A stretch of DNA of 64,000 bases from Lachnospiraceae bacterium (GCA_015057055.1 SVFE01000003.1:1-64000), one strand, 5' to 3'; counted from the first letter of the stretch, positions 29,797-38,730 are shown. Translations and numbers: made by a program. The notes: generated by a model not told the origin, from the letters alone.

Positions 29797-31083
29797 ATGA
29801 AAAAAAGTTTTTGGAAAAGAATGTTTTTCTGTGGTGCTCTTGGTATGCTTAGCCTTGCCGCCTGCGGAGTGGGGGAGGAGCAAACAGAAGAGGCGCGAAG
29901 AGAAAGAGCGGCAGAAAGGGAATGGGTTACTCCGGTAGAGAGTGTGCCGTTAAATGAAATTCCCCAGGAAAGTATTGCAGCCTATGAGGATTTTGCCATG
30001 GAACTTTTACGTAACTCTGTAAGGGAAAATGCAAATTCCATGATTTCACCGGCTTCCGTTTATTTTGCTATGGACATGGCGGCATTGGGGGCAGAAGGGG
30101 ATACCCTGCTTCAAATGACAGAGACCTTAAGCCCTGGAGTTTCTTGGGAGGATACGTTACTGTTTAGTCATAGCTTTATGCGAGATATCTATGATTCGGA
30201 AAGCGTTACTTTTTATGTGGCGAATTCCCTTTGGGCGGAGGAAAATGTCATTGGTGATTCTTTAAATGAAGCTTATGAAACCGCAATACAAGACTATTTT
30301 AATGCAGAAATTCATGTTTTGCCTTTTGATGAGTCGGCCGTATCACAGATGAACCGTTGGGTCAATGACAGTACCTACGGGATGATAAATCGTATTATGG
30401 ATGAAATCTCGGAGGAGGAAGTTCTGTATCTTTTAAATGCAGTGGCCTTCGATGCAAAATGGGAGGATGAATATACGGAAAGTAGTGTTGCTCCCAAAGA
30501 TTTTACCAATGATGACGGTACGGTGGTCCAGGCAGAAGCCTTACACAGTACGGAAAATATTTATTTCGAAACAGCGGATGCCATCGGAACCATGATTTAC
30601 TATGAAGGAATGGAGTATGCTTTTTTGGCCATTTTGCCGGCAGAGGGAATGGGAGCAGATGAATATGTGGCAAGTTTAACCGGAGAGCGGTATCGGGAAT
30701 TTTGGAACAGCAGAACAAACGCATACCGGGTACATACCCAGATACCTTGCTTTACGTATGAGTATTCGGTAGACATGACACAGACGATGCAGGATATGGG
30801 AATGGAACTTGCCTTTGACGAGGAAAATGCAGACTTTTCCGGTATGACGGATAGCACCGAATTTTGGTTGTATCTTAACGGAGTTCGACATATGACCTTC
30901 ATTGAAGTGGATGCCACCGGAACTCGTGCGGCAGCGGTAACCTCGGTCAGTGGGGGCGCAGAATGTGTGTCAGAGGAAGTGATTGAGTATCGAAGTGTCA
31001 TTTTGAATCGTCCTTTCGTTTATGCCATTGTGGATGTAGAGACCGGATTACCGGTGTTTATGGGAACGGTAAATCAATTGTAG
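29797..31083 (+). CDS. Serpin family lipoprotein
   Basis: A 428-residue serine/cysteine protease inhibitor. Signal peptide with lipobox LSLAAC (Cys23), then a serpin fold: 'NSMISPASVYFAMDMAALGAEGDT', 'LLNAVAFDAKWEDEY' and 'LNRPFVYAIVD' are family signatures in pieces. The hinge of the reactive-centre loop reads GTRAAAVTSV, with small residues at P12-P9 as in inhibitory serpins, so it should be able to insert. Counting from P15 Gly, P1-P1' falls at Glu-Cys, though the loop is about six residues longer than in antitrypsin, so P1 is uncertain. It is exported and membrane-anchored, which suggests protection against host or microbial proteases. GGGAGG precedes the ATG. Confidence 0.9.
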   Translation: MKKSFWKRMFFCGALGMLSLAACGVGEEQTEEARRERAAEREWVTPVESVPLNEIPQESIAAYEDFAMELLRNSVRENANSMISPASVYFAMDMAALGAEGDTLLQMTETLSPGVSWEDTLLFSHSFMRDIYDSESVTFYVANSLWAEENVIGDSLNEAYETAIQDYFNAEIHVLPFDESAVSQMNRWVNDSTYGMINRIMDEISEEEVLYLLNAVAFDAKWEDEYTESSVAPKDFTNDDGTVVQAEALHSTENIYFETADAIGTMIYYEGMEYAFLAILPAEGMGADEYVASLTGERYREFWNSRTNAYRVHTQIPCFTYEYSVDMTQTMQDMGMELAFDEENADFSGMTDSTEFWLYLNGVRHMTFIEVDATGTRAAAVTSVSGGAECVSEEVIEYRSVILNRPFVYAIVDVETGLPVFMGTVNQL

Positions 31084-31139
31084 GAAATTTCACCATAGTA
31101 AGAAATAAGGTTTTAACATTCTTAAAAAACGAATGCTTG

Positions 31140-31207
31140 TATAATAAAAAAAGAAATGCAGAAAATAGGGATAACAGAAAAGCGGATAAGAAATTATCCG
31201 TTTTTTT
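31140..31207 (+). ncRNA. Possible short transcript or attenuator between serpin and oxidoreductase genes
   Basis: A -10-like TATAAT (31140-31145) preceded by TTCTTA is followed within 60 bases by CGGATAA (31183-31189), GAAA loop, TTATCCG (31194-31200) and TTTTTTT. That is a clean intrinsic terminator. It ends serpin transcription and could also end a very short RNA. The next gene starts 90 bases later. Confidence 0.5.
31183..31207 (+). terminator. Intrinsic terminator downstream of the serpin gene
   Basis: Seven-pair stem CGGATAA/TTATCCG with a GAAA loop followed by seven T. Confidence 0.9.
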
Positions 31208-31297
31208 GTATGGGAGATTGGCAGGGACTTTTTGTGTCCGCTTTGTTCTGTAGGAAAAGATTTTTTCAGTAAAGAACAGTAATGTGAGGGAGGAAGC

Positions 31298-32479
31298 ATG
31301 GAGAAGGTAAATCATTTGCTTGCGAATAGGGATTATTATGAAATCCGTCTGGAAAGTATCGGTGGGCTGGGAGCCAACCTATGCGGAAAAATGTTGGGAG
31401 AGCTGGGGATAAAATATCTTGACTTAAACAGCAGCAGTTTTTCCAGCTATGGCTCCGAAAAAACAGGAACGCCGGTGAAGGGCTTTATAAGGTATTGTGA
31501 AAAAGAAAAAGAGATTCGTCTGCATTCGTCGGTAGTTGCCCCGGATTTGCTGGTGGTATTTCATCAGGCGTTGTTATCGAATCCGGAAACGTTGCATGGG
31601 TGCAGTGAAAAAACAAAGGTCATTCTGGCGGTGGAATCCGGCATTCCGGTTCTTCCGAAGGCGCACGAAGTTTATGGCATTGAAGCGCAGAAAATTGCAA
31701 TGGAAACCCATTCGCGAATCAATATAGTGATGCTGGGAGCGATGCTGAAGGTACTGGGGCTTACAGACCTTTCAGCCGGAGAGAGGATTTGCGAAGATAC
31801 GCTGGGGAAAAAATACCCGGAGGCGTTAGAAGGAAATTTGGAAGGATTAAAGCGGGGATTCGAGGAAATATATAAAATCCGGACGGAGGGTGAGAGCGCG
31901 GACAATTTAACAAAACTTCCGGCGGCAGCAGCTTCCCCTATGGCGATGGAAAGCGTGACAGAAGCTGCCACCGCCACGGCAGAAAGCATGGCAGAGGCTG
32001 GCCCGACAGTGAAAGAAGACTTTACGGGCACCACGCGGCCGGAATGTGGATACGATAATGCACCTCTTGGCGGTGTAAATCCGAGAGCCGGTTCTACGGT
32101 GGTGGCGGATTTGTCCCCCTCCAGACAAGGGTTTATCCCGATTTTTATAAAGGAGAAGTGCATCAACTGCGGGCTTTGTTTTTCCACCTGCCCGGATATG
32201 GTTTTCCAATTTGAAAAGGGAGAATTTAACGGGAAGGAAATGATGATAAATCAGGGACTCGACTATTATCATTGCAAAGGCTGTCTTCGATGCGTGGATG
32301 TCTGCCCGGTGGATGCTTTGGTAAGAGGGGTGGAAAGCGAGCATCAAAAAAAGGATTTTTTCCTGCCGAACAAGGAACTGTTAAGGGCGCCAAAGGATTA
32401 TGAAAAAACCGGCCCGGACGGATACGTTACGTCCGAGTCTTATCTTACGGAGCAGAGAATGGAAGGGGGAGAGGTATGA
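31298..32479 (+). CDS. 2-oxoacid:ferredoxin oxidoreductase, gamma-delta fusion subunit
   Basis: A 393-residue fusion. Residues 1-190 are the gamma (POR catalytic partner) domain: 'IRLESIGGLGANLCGKMLGE' opens it. A ~90-residue Ala/Thr/Glu-rich linker follows. Residues ~285-345 hold two [4Fe-4S] motifs of the delta subunit, 'CINCGLCFSTCPDMV' and 'CKGCLRCVDVCPVDA', each CxxCxxCxxxCP. Normal POR/KOR gamma and delta subunits are separate or directly joined; the long low-complexity linker is unusual. The next gene overlaps by four bases (ATGA) and encodes the fused alpha-beta subunit. Together they form a complete enzyme oxidising a 2-oxoacid to acyl-CoA and CO2 with ferredoxin. Confidence 0.85.
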   Translation: MEKVNHLLANRDYYEIRLESIGGLGANLCGKMLGELGIKYLDLNSSSFSSYGSEKTGTPVKGFIRYCEKEKEIRLHSSVVAPDLLVVFHQALLSNPETLHGCSEKTKVILAVESGIPVLPKAHEVYGIEAQKIAMETHSRINIVMLGAMLKVLGLTDLSAGERICEDTLGKKYPEALEGNLEGLKRGFEEIYKIRTEGESADNLTKLPAAAASPMAMESVTEAATATAESMAEAGPTVKEDFTGTTRPECGYDNAPLGGVNPRAGSTVVADLSPSRQGFIPIFIKEKCINCGLCFSTCPDMVFQFEKGEFNGKEMMINQGLDYYHCKGCLRCVDVCPVDALVRGVESEHQKKDFFLPNKELLRAPKDYEKTGPDGYVTSESYLTEQRMEGGEV

Positions 32480-34665
32480 TGAAAAAACAGGTTATGGAAT
32501 TTGCATCCGGCAATGAAATGGCGTCCATCGCCATTAAACAAATCGGGTATGATTTAATGGGGTATTATCCGATTACTCCTTCCACCCAGATTGCGGAAAA
32601 TCTGGATTTGATGCGGGCAGGCGGTGAGACGGATTTAATCATGGTAGCGGCGGAAGGCGAACACAGCGCAGCCGGAATTTGTTATGGGGCATCCGTGGCC
32701 GGGGGACGGGCGGTGAATGCCACCAGCGCCAACGGACTTTTATACGCCTTAGAGCAGTTCCCGGTGCAATCCGGCACCCGTTATCCCATGGTGATGAACG
32801 TGGCCTGCCGGACGGTTTCCGGGCCGCTCTCCATCAAGGGAGACCACAGCGATATCATGTATATGCTGAATACGGGCTGGCCGATTTTGTTTGCGGCTAC
32901 GGCGCAGCAAGTCTATGACTTTAATATAATCGCGCTGAAACTGGCAGAGACCGTGCGGCTTCCGGTGGTGGTGGCCTACGACGGATTCTTTACCAGTCAT
33001 CAAAAGGGCCGGTGTTATCGCTTTGCAAAGGAGGAAGCGGTAAAGGAATTTGTGGGCAGAAAAAAGGAACCCTATCCCTTTTTGGATTTGGAGCATCCGG
33101 TTACGGTAGGCTCCTATATGAACGAAGCAGACCTGATTAACAACCGGTACCAGCTGCACCTTGCCATGGAAGAAGCAAGAAACCTTCTGCCTTCGTTATT
33201 TGCATCTTACGCGGAAATTTCCGGGAGAGCCTACGACATGGCAAAAGGCTGTTACTGCGAAGATGCTGAGGAGATTTTGGTGGTGCTTGGTTCTTCCTTT
33301 GATACGGCGTCGGAAGCGGTGGAAGAGATGCGCGGTGCCGGGAAAAAGGTGGGCATTGCAACCGTGCATTCGCTGCGTCCCTTTCCCGGAGAGGAGTTGT
33401 TTTCCGTAATCGGACATGCCAAAAACATCCTGGTAGCAGACCGGCAGGACAGCTACGGGGGATGCGGCGGAAATTTATCCTTAGAGGTAAGGGCAATGCT
33501 GCAACGTTTTGGCAGCAGAGCAAAGGTACGAAGCTTGGTATACGGACTTGGCGGGAAAGAGTTTTTTAAGGAAGATGCCAAAGAAATGCTGCGGCTGGCA
33601 AAGGAGTCCGGGGAGGATTTTGCGTACTACGGCGTGACCGCCGGAGAAACGAAAAAAGAGGAAGGCCCGCTGTTTCCTCCCATTACAAGGGAAAGTACCT
33701 GCCTCGGGGCAAGACAAAACCTGAATGCGGTGACTGCCATGCCGGGGCGGATTGCGCCGGGACATGGGGCCTGTCCGGGCTGCGGCATTCCGGTCAATTT
33801 AAACCTTTTGCTCCGGGGAATCGAGGACCCGGTGGTGCTTTTGTTTCAGACCGGCTGCGCCATGATTGTCACAACGGCTTACCCCAGAACAGCGTTTCGC
33901 GTACCCTACCTTCACAATCTTTTTCAAAACGGAGCGGCGACGCTGAGCGGAATTGCGGAGATTTGCTACCGGAAACAGGAGAAGGGAGAAATCCCGAAAG
34001 GAGATATTATTTTTATCATGGTCAGCGGGGACGGCGGAATGGATATCGGTATGGGCTCGGCGCTGGGTACGGCACTTCGGGGCCATCGTCTTCTTATCTT
34101 TGAATACGACAATGGCGGGTATATGAATACCGGCTATCAGCTGTCCTATTCCACGCCGCTGGGGGCGAAAAGTTCCACCTCCCACGTGGGGAAAAACCAG
34201 TACGGAAAAACCTTTTTCCAAAAGGATATGGTGAAAATTATGGCAGCTACAGGCATTCCTTATGCGGCCACCGTGGCGGAGTCTCATCCGGTGGATTTTA
34301 TGAAAAAGGCAGCAAAGGCAGCGCATTATGCCAAAACGACCGGAACGGCCTATGTAAAAGCCATTTCCGCCTGCCCGCTAAATTGGAATGACAAGCCGAT
34401 GACGGAGCGGCGAGTCATTGAAGCTGCGGTGAATTCCTGCTATTTTCCTTTGTATGAAATAGAAAACGGCATTACCAGGCTTTCCTATGACCCGGAGAAG
34501 GCGGGCAAAAAGATTCCGGTGGCGGACTGGCTATCCATGATGGGAAGAACCAAGCATTTACTGAAGGAGGAATACCGGGAGGTCAGGGAGGCTTTGCAAC
34601 AGGAGACGGATCGGCGGTATCAGGAACTGAAAAAGCAACTTTCCGAAACATTTCCGACACGCTAA
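32476..34665 (+). CDS. 2-oxoacid:ferredoxin oxidoreductase, alpha-beta fusion subunit
   Basis: A 729-residue fusion. Residues ~1-380 are the alpha (pyrimidine-binding and transketolase C-terminal) part: 'GNEMASIAIKQIGYDLMGYYPITPSTQIAE' region, 'AAEGEHSAAGICYGASVAGGRA'. Residues ~420-650 are the beta, thiamine-diphosphate-binding part: 'GHGACPGCGIPVN' and the metal-binding 'SGDGGMDIGMGSALGTAL'. Substrate choice between pyruvate, branched-chain 2-oxoacids and 2-oxoglutarate cannot be read directly; clostridial pyruvate enzymes are usually one long chain, so a 2-oxoisovalerate- or aromatic-type enzyme is as likely. ATG 32476 overlaps the gamma-delta stop, so subunits are coupled in translation. 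Confidence 0.85.
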   Translation: MMKKQVMEFASGNEMASIAIKQIGYDLMGYYPITPSTQIAENLDLMRAGGETDLIMVAAEGEHSAAGICYGASVAGGRAVNATSANGLLYALEQFPVQSGTRYPMVMNVACRTVSGPLSIKGDHSDIMYMLNTGWPILFAATAQQVYDFNIIALKLAETVRLPVVVAYDGFFTSHQKGRCYRFAKEEAVKEFVGRKKEPYPFLDLEHPVTVGSYMNEADLINNRYQLHLAMEEARNLLPSLFASYAEISGRAYDMAKGCYCEDAEEILVVLGSSFDTASEAVEEMRGAGKKVGIATVHSLRPFPGEELFSVIGHAKNILVADRQDSYGGCGGNLSLEVRAMLQRFGSRAKVRSLVYGLGGKEFFKEDAKEMLRLAKESGEDFAYYGVTAGETKKEEGPLFPPITRESTCLGARQNLNAVTAMPGRIAPGHGACPGCGIPVNLNLLLRGIEDPVVLLFQTGCAMIVTTAYPRTAFRVPYLHNLFQNGAATLSGIAEICYRKQEKGEIPKGDIIFIMVSGDGGMDIGMGSALGTALRGHRLLIFEYDNGGYMNTGYQLSYSTPLGAKSSTSHVGKNQYGKTFFQKDMVKIMAATGIPYAATVAESHPVDFMKKAAKAAHYAKTTGTAYVKAISACPLNWNDKPMTERRVIEAAVNSCYFPLYEIENGITRLSYDPEKAGKKIPVADWLSMMGRTKHLLKEEYREVREALQQETDRRYQELKKQLSETFPTR

Positions 34666-34729
34666 AAATTCTTTCCTTAAAAGAGGGTTTCATGTTATGA
34701 TGAAACTATCAAAAGAGGGAGGGATTTTT

Positions 34730-35641
34730 ATGGAATTATTTACCAGAAGTTTTGTACATCCGGTTGAGAGAATTGTTCACCTGCATGCGGAAAAATCTGC
34801 GGGAATTCCGAAGCAGATTAATGACGATGGGTTGTATAAAATTTTGCTTGTTGAGGAAGGCTCGGTTAATTTGAAGACCAGGAAAGGACAGAAACTTCTC
34901 ACTGCTCCGGCGCTGCTTTTGCTTACGGAGGAGAAGGCAGAATTTACGGATGAAAGAGACCTTTTAACTACCACGGTGTATTTTAAACCTACGGAAATTC
35001 GTGAGGAATTTACGCTTGCGAGGCTTCACAGCGGAGAGTTTGAGCAAAGCAGGGGGAAAACGATTTATCAGGATTATTTGCTGGTGAGTATGTTTGAAAA
35101 GTCAGAAGACGGGGCATATTTTGCGGCGGCGCTGGACTTACCTGCCTTTGAAAAAATCAAAAAAATCGCGGGACAGATTACGGAACAACTGAAAAAACAG
35201 CCGGACGGATACTGGCCCTGCAGAAGCCGTTCTTTTCTGATGGAACTTCTGTATTTTATCGGCTATATTCCGGTGGATTGTCCCAAGGTGGTTTGTGCTG
35301 AAACCACGGAGACAGGCGCAGATTCCGTGGTGGGTGAAATCATAAGATATATGAGTGAGCATATCAGTGAAACTATTACCCAGGAGGATTTGACTAGGAA
35401 GTTCTTTGTGAATCGAAACCGGTTAAATGAATTGTTTGTAAAAGAAACCTCCATGACGGCGATGAATTATCTGACTAGGATGCGGATTAATTTGGCGCAA
35501 ATCATGCTGGCGGATACGGAAATCAGTATTGCTGAAATTTCCCTGCGGGTTGGTTTTGAGGATGCCAATTACTTTGGAAAAGTGTTTAAGAAGCATACCG
35601 GGGTTACCCCGACAAAATACAGGGACAGCTTTTATACGTAA
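34730..35641 (+). CDS. AraC family transcriptional regulator
   Basis: A 303-residue regulator with an N-terminal cupin-type ligand domain ('LYKILLVEEGSVNLKTRKGQKL', 'APALLLLTEEKAEF') and a C-terminal double helix-turn-helix: 'HISETITQEDLTRKFFVNRNRLNELFV' and 'ISIAEISLRVGFEDANYFGKVFKKHTGVTPTKYR' in pieces. I chose ATG 34730, behind AGAGGGAGGG, over ATG 34697. The N-terminal ligand is unknown. Tandem 21-bp-spaced repeats lie just downstream of the gene, before a lipoprotein gene, and may be its binding site. The regulator is 64 bp after the 2-oxoacid oxidoreductase operon and could also control that. Confidence 0.85.
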   Translation: MELFTRSFVHPVERIVHLHAEKSAGIPKQINDDGLYKILLVEEGSVNLKTRKGQKLLTAPALLLLTEEKAEFTDERDLLTTTVYFKPTEIREEFTLARLHSGEFEQSRGKTIYQDYLLVSMFEKSEDGAYFAAALDLPAFEKIKKIAGQITEQLKKQPDGYWPCRSRSFLMELLYFIGYIPVDCPKVVCAETTETGADSVVGEIIRYMSEHISETITQEDLTRKFFVNRNRLNELFVKETSMTAMNYLTRMRINLAQIMLADTEISIAEISLRVGFEDANYFGKVFKKHTGVTPTKYRDSFYT

Positions 35642-35650
35642 TTAATTATC

Positions 35651-35683
35651 TGTGCAAATATTACTGTTATTTGTGCAAATGTT
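35651..35683. promoter_or_regulatory. Direct repeats, likely AraC-type operator
   Basis: TGTGCAAATATT (35651-35662) and TGTGCAAATGTT (35672-35683) start 21 bp apart, two helical turns, the classic layout of paired AraC half-sites. They lie between the AraC gene and a lipoprotein gene, near a weak promoter (TATGAT at 35711-35716). Confidence 0.55.
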
Positions 35684-35765
35684 TCTTCTTGTTATTGCCG
35701 TCCAAGTGCTATGATGCAGATAGAAAATGAATTTTGAAATTTGATTCAAAGCAGGAGGGACAGGA

Positions 35766-36416
35766 ATGAAAAAGGCAATATTATTGACATTATTGATTTG
35801 TATGGCGGGACTTGCGGCTTGCCAAAGTACTGCAGGTGAGGTTTCCGGGGAAGAAAGCAATCCGGAAGTAAGCCAGGAAGTAACGCAGGAAACTGAGCAG
35901 GAAGATGCGGGTGAGGAAACAGAAAGTACAAGCGGTCGCGCTCACCGAGGCGGCGCTATGGCAGTAGAGCAGACGCCGGAAACAGAATTAAATTACCAGA
36001 GCATTAGTGTTACCAGCGAAAACCTTTTGGACGGCGTGTGGGATATTGCGGTGAAGGAGTGTTCGCCCCAGCTTTCTTGGGAAGCGGTGGAAGGAGCGGA
36101 AGGATACGTTGTATATATGCTGGATGTGTCAGCAGGAAGCTGGATGCATATGCGTTATACGACGACTGAAACTTCTTTGGAACCGGGAGAAGACGAAGGC
36201 TATGTGGGCCCGTATCCGCCGGCCGGTTCCACGCATGAATATGTGATTTATGTGGTTGCGCTGCAGGATATGGAGTTGGAACTTCCGGGAACCATGGATC
36301 AGGGGAATTATCCGGGAATGGCAAATTTTTTGCAAACTCTGAATGTGACGGAGGAGATTCCGGAGGGTAATGTAATCGGCTATGGCGAGTTAAGCGGCAT
36401 GTATACGCCACAGTAA
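35766..36416 (+). CDS. PEBP/YbhB-like lipoprotein
   Basis: A 216-residue exported lipoprotein: signal peptide with lipobox GLAAC (Cys19), then a ~60-residue Glu/Ser-rich linker and a C-terminal domain of the phosphatidylethanolamine-binding-protein / YbhB-YbcL type ('ISVTSENLLDGVWD', 'CSPQLSWEAVEGAEGYVVYMLD', 'WMHM', 'YVGPYPPAGSTHEYVIYVVAL'). The family folds around a small anion-binding site; the bacterial role is unclear. AGGAGGG lies upstream of ATG 35766. A strong terminator follows. Possibly the regulated target of the AraC protein just before it. Confidence 0.7.
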   Translation: MKKAILLTLLICMAGLAACQSTAGEVSGEESNPEVSQEVTQETEQEDAGEETESTSGRAHRGGAMAVEQTPETELNYQSISVTSENLLDGVWDIAVKECSPQLSWEAVEGAEGYVVYMLDVSAGSWMHMRYTTTETSLEPGEDEGYVGPYPPAGSTHEYVIYVVALQDMELELPGTMDQGNYPGMANFLQTLNVTEEIPEGNVIGYGELSGMYTPQ

Positions 36417-36441
36417 ATAGTTAAAAACAGAACAAGGTAAG

Positions 36442-36496
36442 CGGCAAATGCAAGGTGGGATAAGTAAATTTTATCCGGCGAGCATTTGCCGTTTTT
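36442..36496 (+). terminator. Terminator after the PEBP-like lipoprotein gene
   Basis: CGGCAAATGC (36442-36451) pairs with GCATTTGCCG (36482-36491), enclosing an inner GGATAA/TTATCC stem, followed by TTTTT. Confidence 0.85.
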
Positions 36497-36508
36497 GTTG
36501 GGGGAAAG

Positions 36509-36538
36509 TTGACAGAATATGACAAAATACGATAATAT
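36509..36538 (+). promoter_or_regulatory. Promoter of the acidic lipoprotein gene
   Basis: TTGACA (36509-36514) and ATAATA/TAATAT (from 36532) with 17-18 bp spacing, 64 bases before the gene start. Confidence 0.65.
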
Positions 36539-36601
36539 AAACAGTATAAATATACGCTTAAGGAAAACACGGAAGTGTAAAACAAATGAGGGAGGAAAAC
36601 A

Positions 36602-37321
36602 ATGAAGAAAAAAGTAATTCTTGCAGGTTTGCTTTGCTGCATGTGTCTTGGTCTTACCGCTTGCGGTAATCCCCTGAACAAATTGCCGGAAGCTACCGAA
36701 GAAAACATCTATGACACAGAGGAAGAAACGACAGGAAATGAAGCAGCGGATGAAATCATCGATGTACTTACCGACGAAGATGAAGGCGGAATCGACGGAG
36801 ATGTGCTTGAATTTTCCGTATATGACAGAGACGATGATGAGGATGACAAGGACCAGTCCGATGTTTTTGTAGAAATCGTTATCGAAACCGACGAATTTGA
36901 GTATACCGGATACTATATCGTATCCATGGAATACGACAAGGAAGACGGCTGGGAAGTAGATGAGTTTGTTATTGATGATGACGAAGATTGTCTGTTTAAA
37001 CCTCTTGTCGGTGCGGACGAAGATGAAGACCTTTTGTGGGAGACCATCTATTATGATATGGATTTGTTCTACATTGACGGTCGTGAATTCTATATTCTCA
37101 GCGACAACATGGGAGAGTTCTCCGCAAGCAACAGTGAAATCTACGAAGAAGACGGTGAATTCTACAATACCATGAACATTGATTTTGAGTTTATTGATTA
37201 TGACGGAAGCTATTGGGTAGAGTACGAAGTAACCTTTAAGTATTACTATGATGCATATTACGGAGAAGGATACTGGTATTTCTATGATTGTGTATTACCG
37301 ACCAGCTACGAACTCAGATAA
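36602..37321 (+). CDS. Acidic lipoprotein, short paralogue
   Basis: A 239-residue lipoprotein, lipobox LTAC at Cys21, mature part extremely rich in Asp, Glu and Tyr. It is strikingly similar to the N-terminal ~150 residues of the convergent gene at 37388-38707: both have 'CGNPLN.LPEATEENIY', 'TDEDEGGIDGDV', 'VYDRDDDEDDKD' and 'YDKEDGWEVDE'. It carries one copy of the repeat module ('LLWETIYYDMDLFYIDGREFYILSDNMGEF' region) that the longer paralogue holds twice. Function unknown; an extracytoplasmic cation-binding role is conceivable. GAGGGAGG precedes ATG 36602. Confidence 0.7.
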   Translation: MKKKVILAGLLCCMCLGLTACGNPLNKLPEATEENIYDTEEETTGNEAADEIIDVLTDEDEGGIDGDVLEFSVYDRDDDEDDKDQSDVFVEIVIETDEFEYTGYYIVSMEYDKEDGWEVDEFVIDDDEDCLFKPLVGADEDEDLLWETIYYDMDLFYIDGREFYILSDNMGEFSASNSEIYEEDGEFYNTMNIDFEFIDYDGSYWVEYEVTFKYYYDAYYGEGYWYFYDCVLPTSYELR

Positions 37322-37345
37322 TTTGCAGGAGTTGAAAAACAAACA

Positions 37346-37378
37346 GGGCAGAACCAAATCGGTTCTGCCCTTTCTTTT
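37346..37378. terminator. Bidirectional terminator between convergent paralogues
   Basis: GGGCAGAACC (37346-37355) pairs with GGTTCTGCCC (37361-37370), with TTTCTTTT on one side and AAAAACAAAC on the other, serving both convergent lipoprotein genes. Confidence 0.9.
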
Positions 37379-37387
37379 CGTGTTCGA

Positions 37388-38707
37388 TTAGTATTCGATC
37401 AATTCATATTCGGTAGGTAATTCATAATCAATAAGTTCCCAACCGTAGCTCGTGTATGCGAACAACATATAATATTCTACTCGGTATGCACATGTTCCGT
37501 AGTCATCAATGTAATCAAACTGAACCGTCAATTCATTGTAGCTGGTGCCGTTTTCTTCGTATACTTCATTGGTCAAAGGAACGATGTCACCCATGTTATC
37601 GCTGAGAATATAGAAGTAGGTTCCGTCATTGGTAGTGAAACTATCCAATTCCCAGTAAATGGTATCCCAAAGGATATCTTCGTCTACGCCCTGTGCATCA
37701 TCGCCTTCAGCGATATAGCCTTCCACATTAGATTCAAAAACATAGTCGGTAGGTAAGGTGTAGTCAATGAGTTCCCAATAACCGCTGGGCGTGAATTCGT
37801 ACATCAGATAGTATTGTACTGTATAGGTACCGCTTCTGTCAGCATATGAGCCGTAACTGTCAATATAATCAAATTCTACGGTTAATTCATTGTACCACAC
37901 ACCATTCTCTTCGTAGAAATCGTTGGTAAGAGGTGTGATATCACCCATGTAAGAAGAACTTGCAATATAGAAGTAAGTTCCGTCATTGGTAGTGAAACTA
38001 TCCAAATTCCAGTAAATGGTATCATACAATTCAGTGTCAGATACACCGCTGTTAGGAATTGCTGTGCTGTTATCCACATAGTCAGCTACTTCCCAGGATG
38101 CAGTTTTGCTTCCGTTGCTGAAGCAGAACTCAAAAGTGATTTCTGCCGCTGTGATATAAGTACAATATTCATCGGAATATTCGTATTCTGCAGTAGCATC
38201 ACAGAAGTAGATGCCGTCTTCTTCATACGGTTCTCCCACCTCCATGGTCATACCTTCTGCTTCATAACCAATGTAATCTTCGAATTCATCTACGGAAACC
38301 CCTTCCAAGGGTTTGCAAATGTAATCTTCGTCTTCATCTTCTACGTATTCATCCACTTCCCAGCCGTCTTCCTTGTCGTATTTCATGGTTACAACATAGT
38401 AGCCGGTGTACTCATAGTCATCGGTTTCGATAACGATTTCTACCGATACCTCGGACTCATCTTTGTCATCCTCGTCATCGTCGCGGTCGTAAACCGTGAA
38501 AGAAGTAACGTCACCGTCAATGCCGCCTTCATCTTCATCCGTAAGGAAATCGATAATAGCGTCTGCGGCTTCGTTTCCTGTGCTTTCATCTTCTGCAACA
38601 TAAATGTTTTCTTCGGTAGCTTCCGGCAATTGGTTCAGGGGATTACCGCATGCGGTAAGGCCAAGACACATTGTAAGAAGCAAACCTGCAAGTGCAAATC
38701 TCTTCAT
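37388..38707 (-). CDS. Acidic lipoprotein with repeated modules, long paralogue
   Basis: A 439-residue lipoprotein, lipobox LTAC at Cys20. The first ~145 residues match the short paralogue across the terminator. After that come two copies of a ~95-residue module, each starting 'DTIYWNLDSFTTNDGTYFY' or 'DTIYWELDSFTTNDGTYFY' and running through 'MGDI...LTN..YEENG..YNELTV.FDYID' to a 'W.LIDY.LPT.Y' end. A different ~70-residue piece ('EVGEPYEEDGIYFCDATAEYEY') sits between head and modules. This points to module duplication and an inverted gene duplication. Function unknown. GGGAGGAG precedes the ATG on the minus strand. Confidence 0.75.
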   Translation of the reverse strand: MKRFALAGLLLTMCLGLTACGNPLNQLPEATEENIYVAEDESTGNEAADAIIDFLTDEDEGGIDGDVTSFTVYDRDDDEDDKDESEVSVEIVIETDDYEYTGYYVVTMKYDKEDGWEVDEYVEDEDEDYICKPLEGVSVDEFEDYIGYEAEGMTMEVGEPYEEDGIYFCDATAEYEYSDEYCTYITAAEITFEFCFSNGSKTASWEVADYVDNSTAIPNSGVSDTELYDTIYWNLDSFTTNDGTYFYIASSSYMGDITPLTNDFYEENGVWYNELTVEFDYIDSYGSYADRSGTYTVQYYLMYEFTPSGYWELIDYTLPTDYVFESNVEGYIAEGDDAQGVDEDILWDTIYWELDSFTTNDGTYFYILSDNMGDIVPLTNEVYEENGTSYNELTVQFDYIDDYGTCAYRVEYYMLFAYTSYGWELIDYELPTEYELIEY

Positions 38708-38730
38708 TGTTTTGTTCTCCTCCCTTTTAA

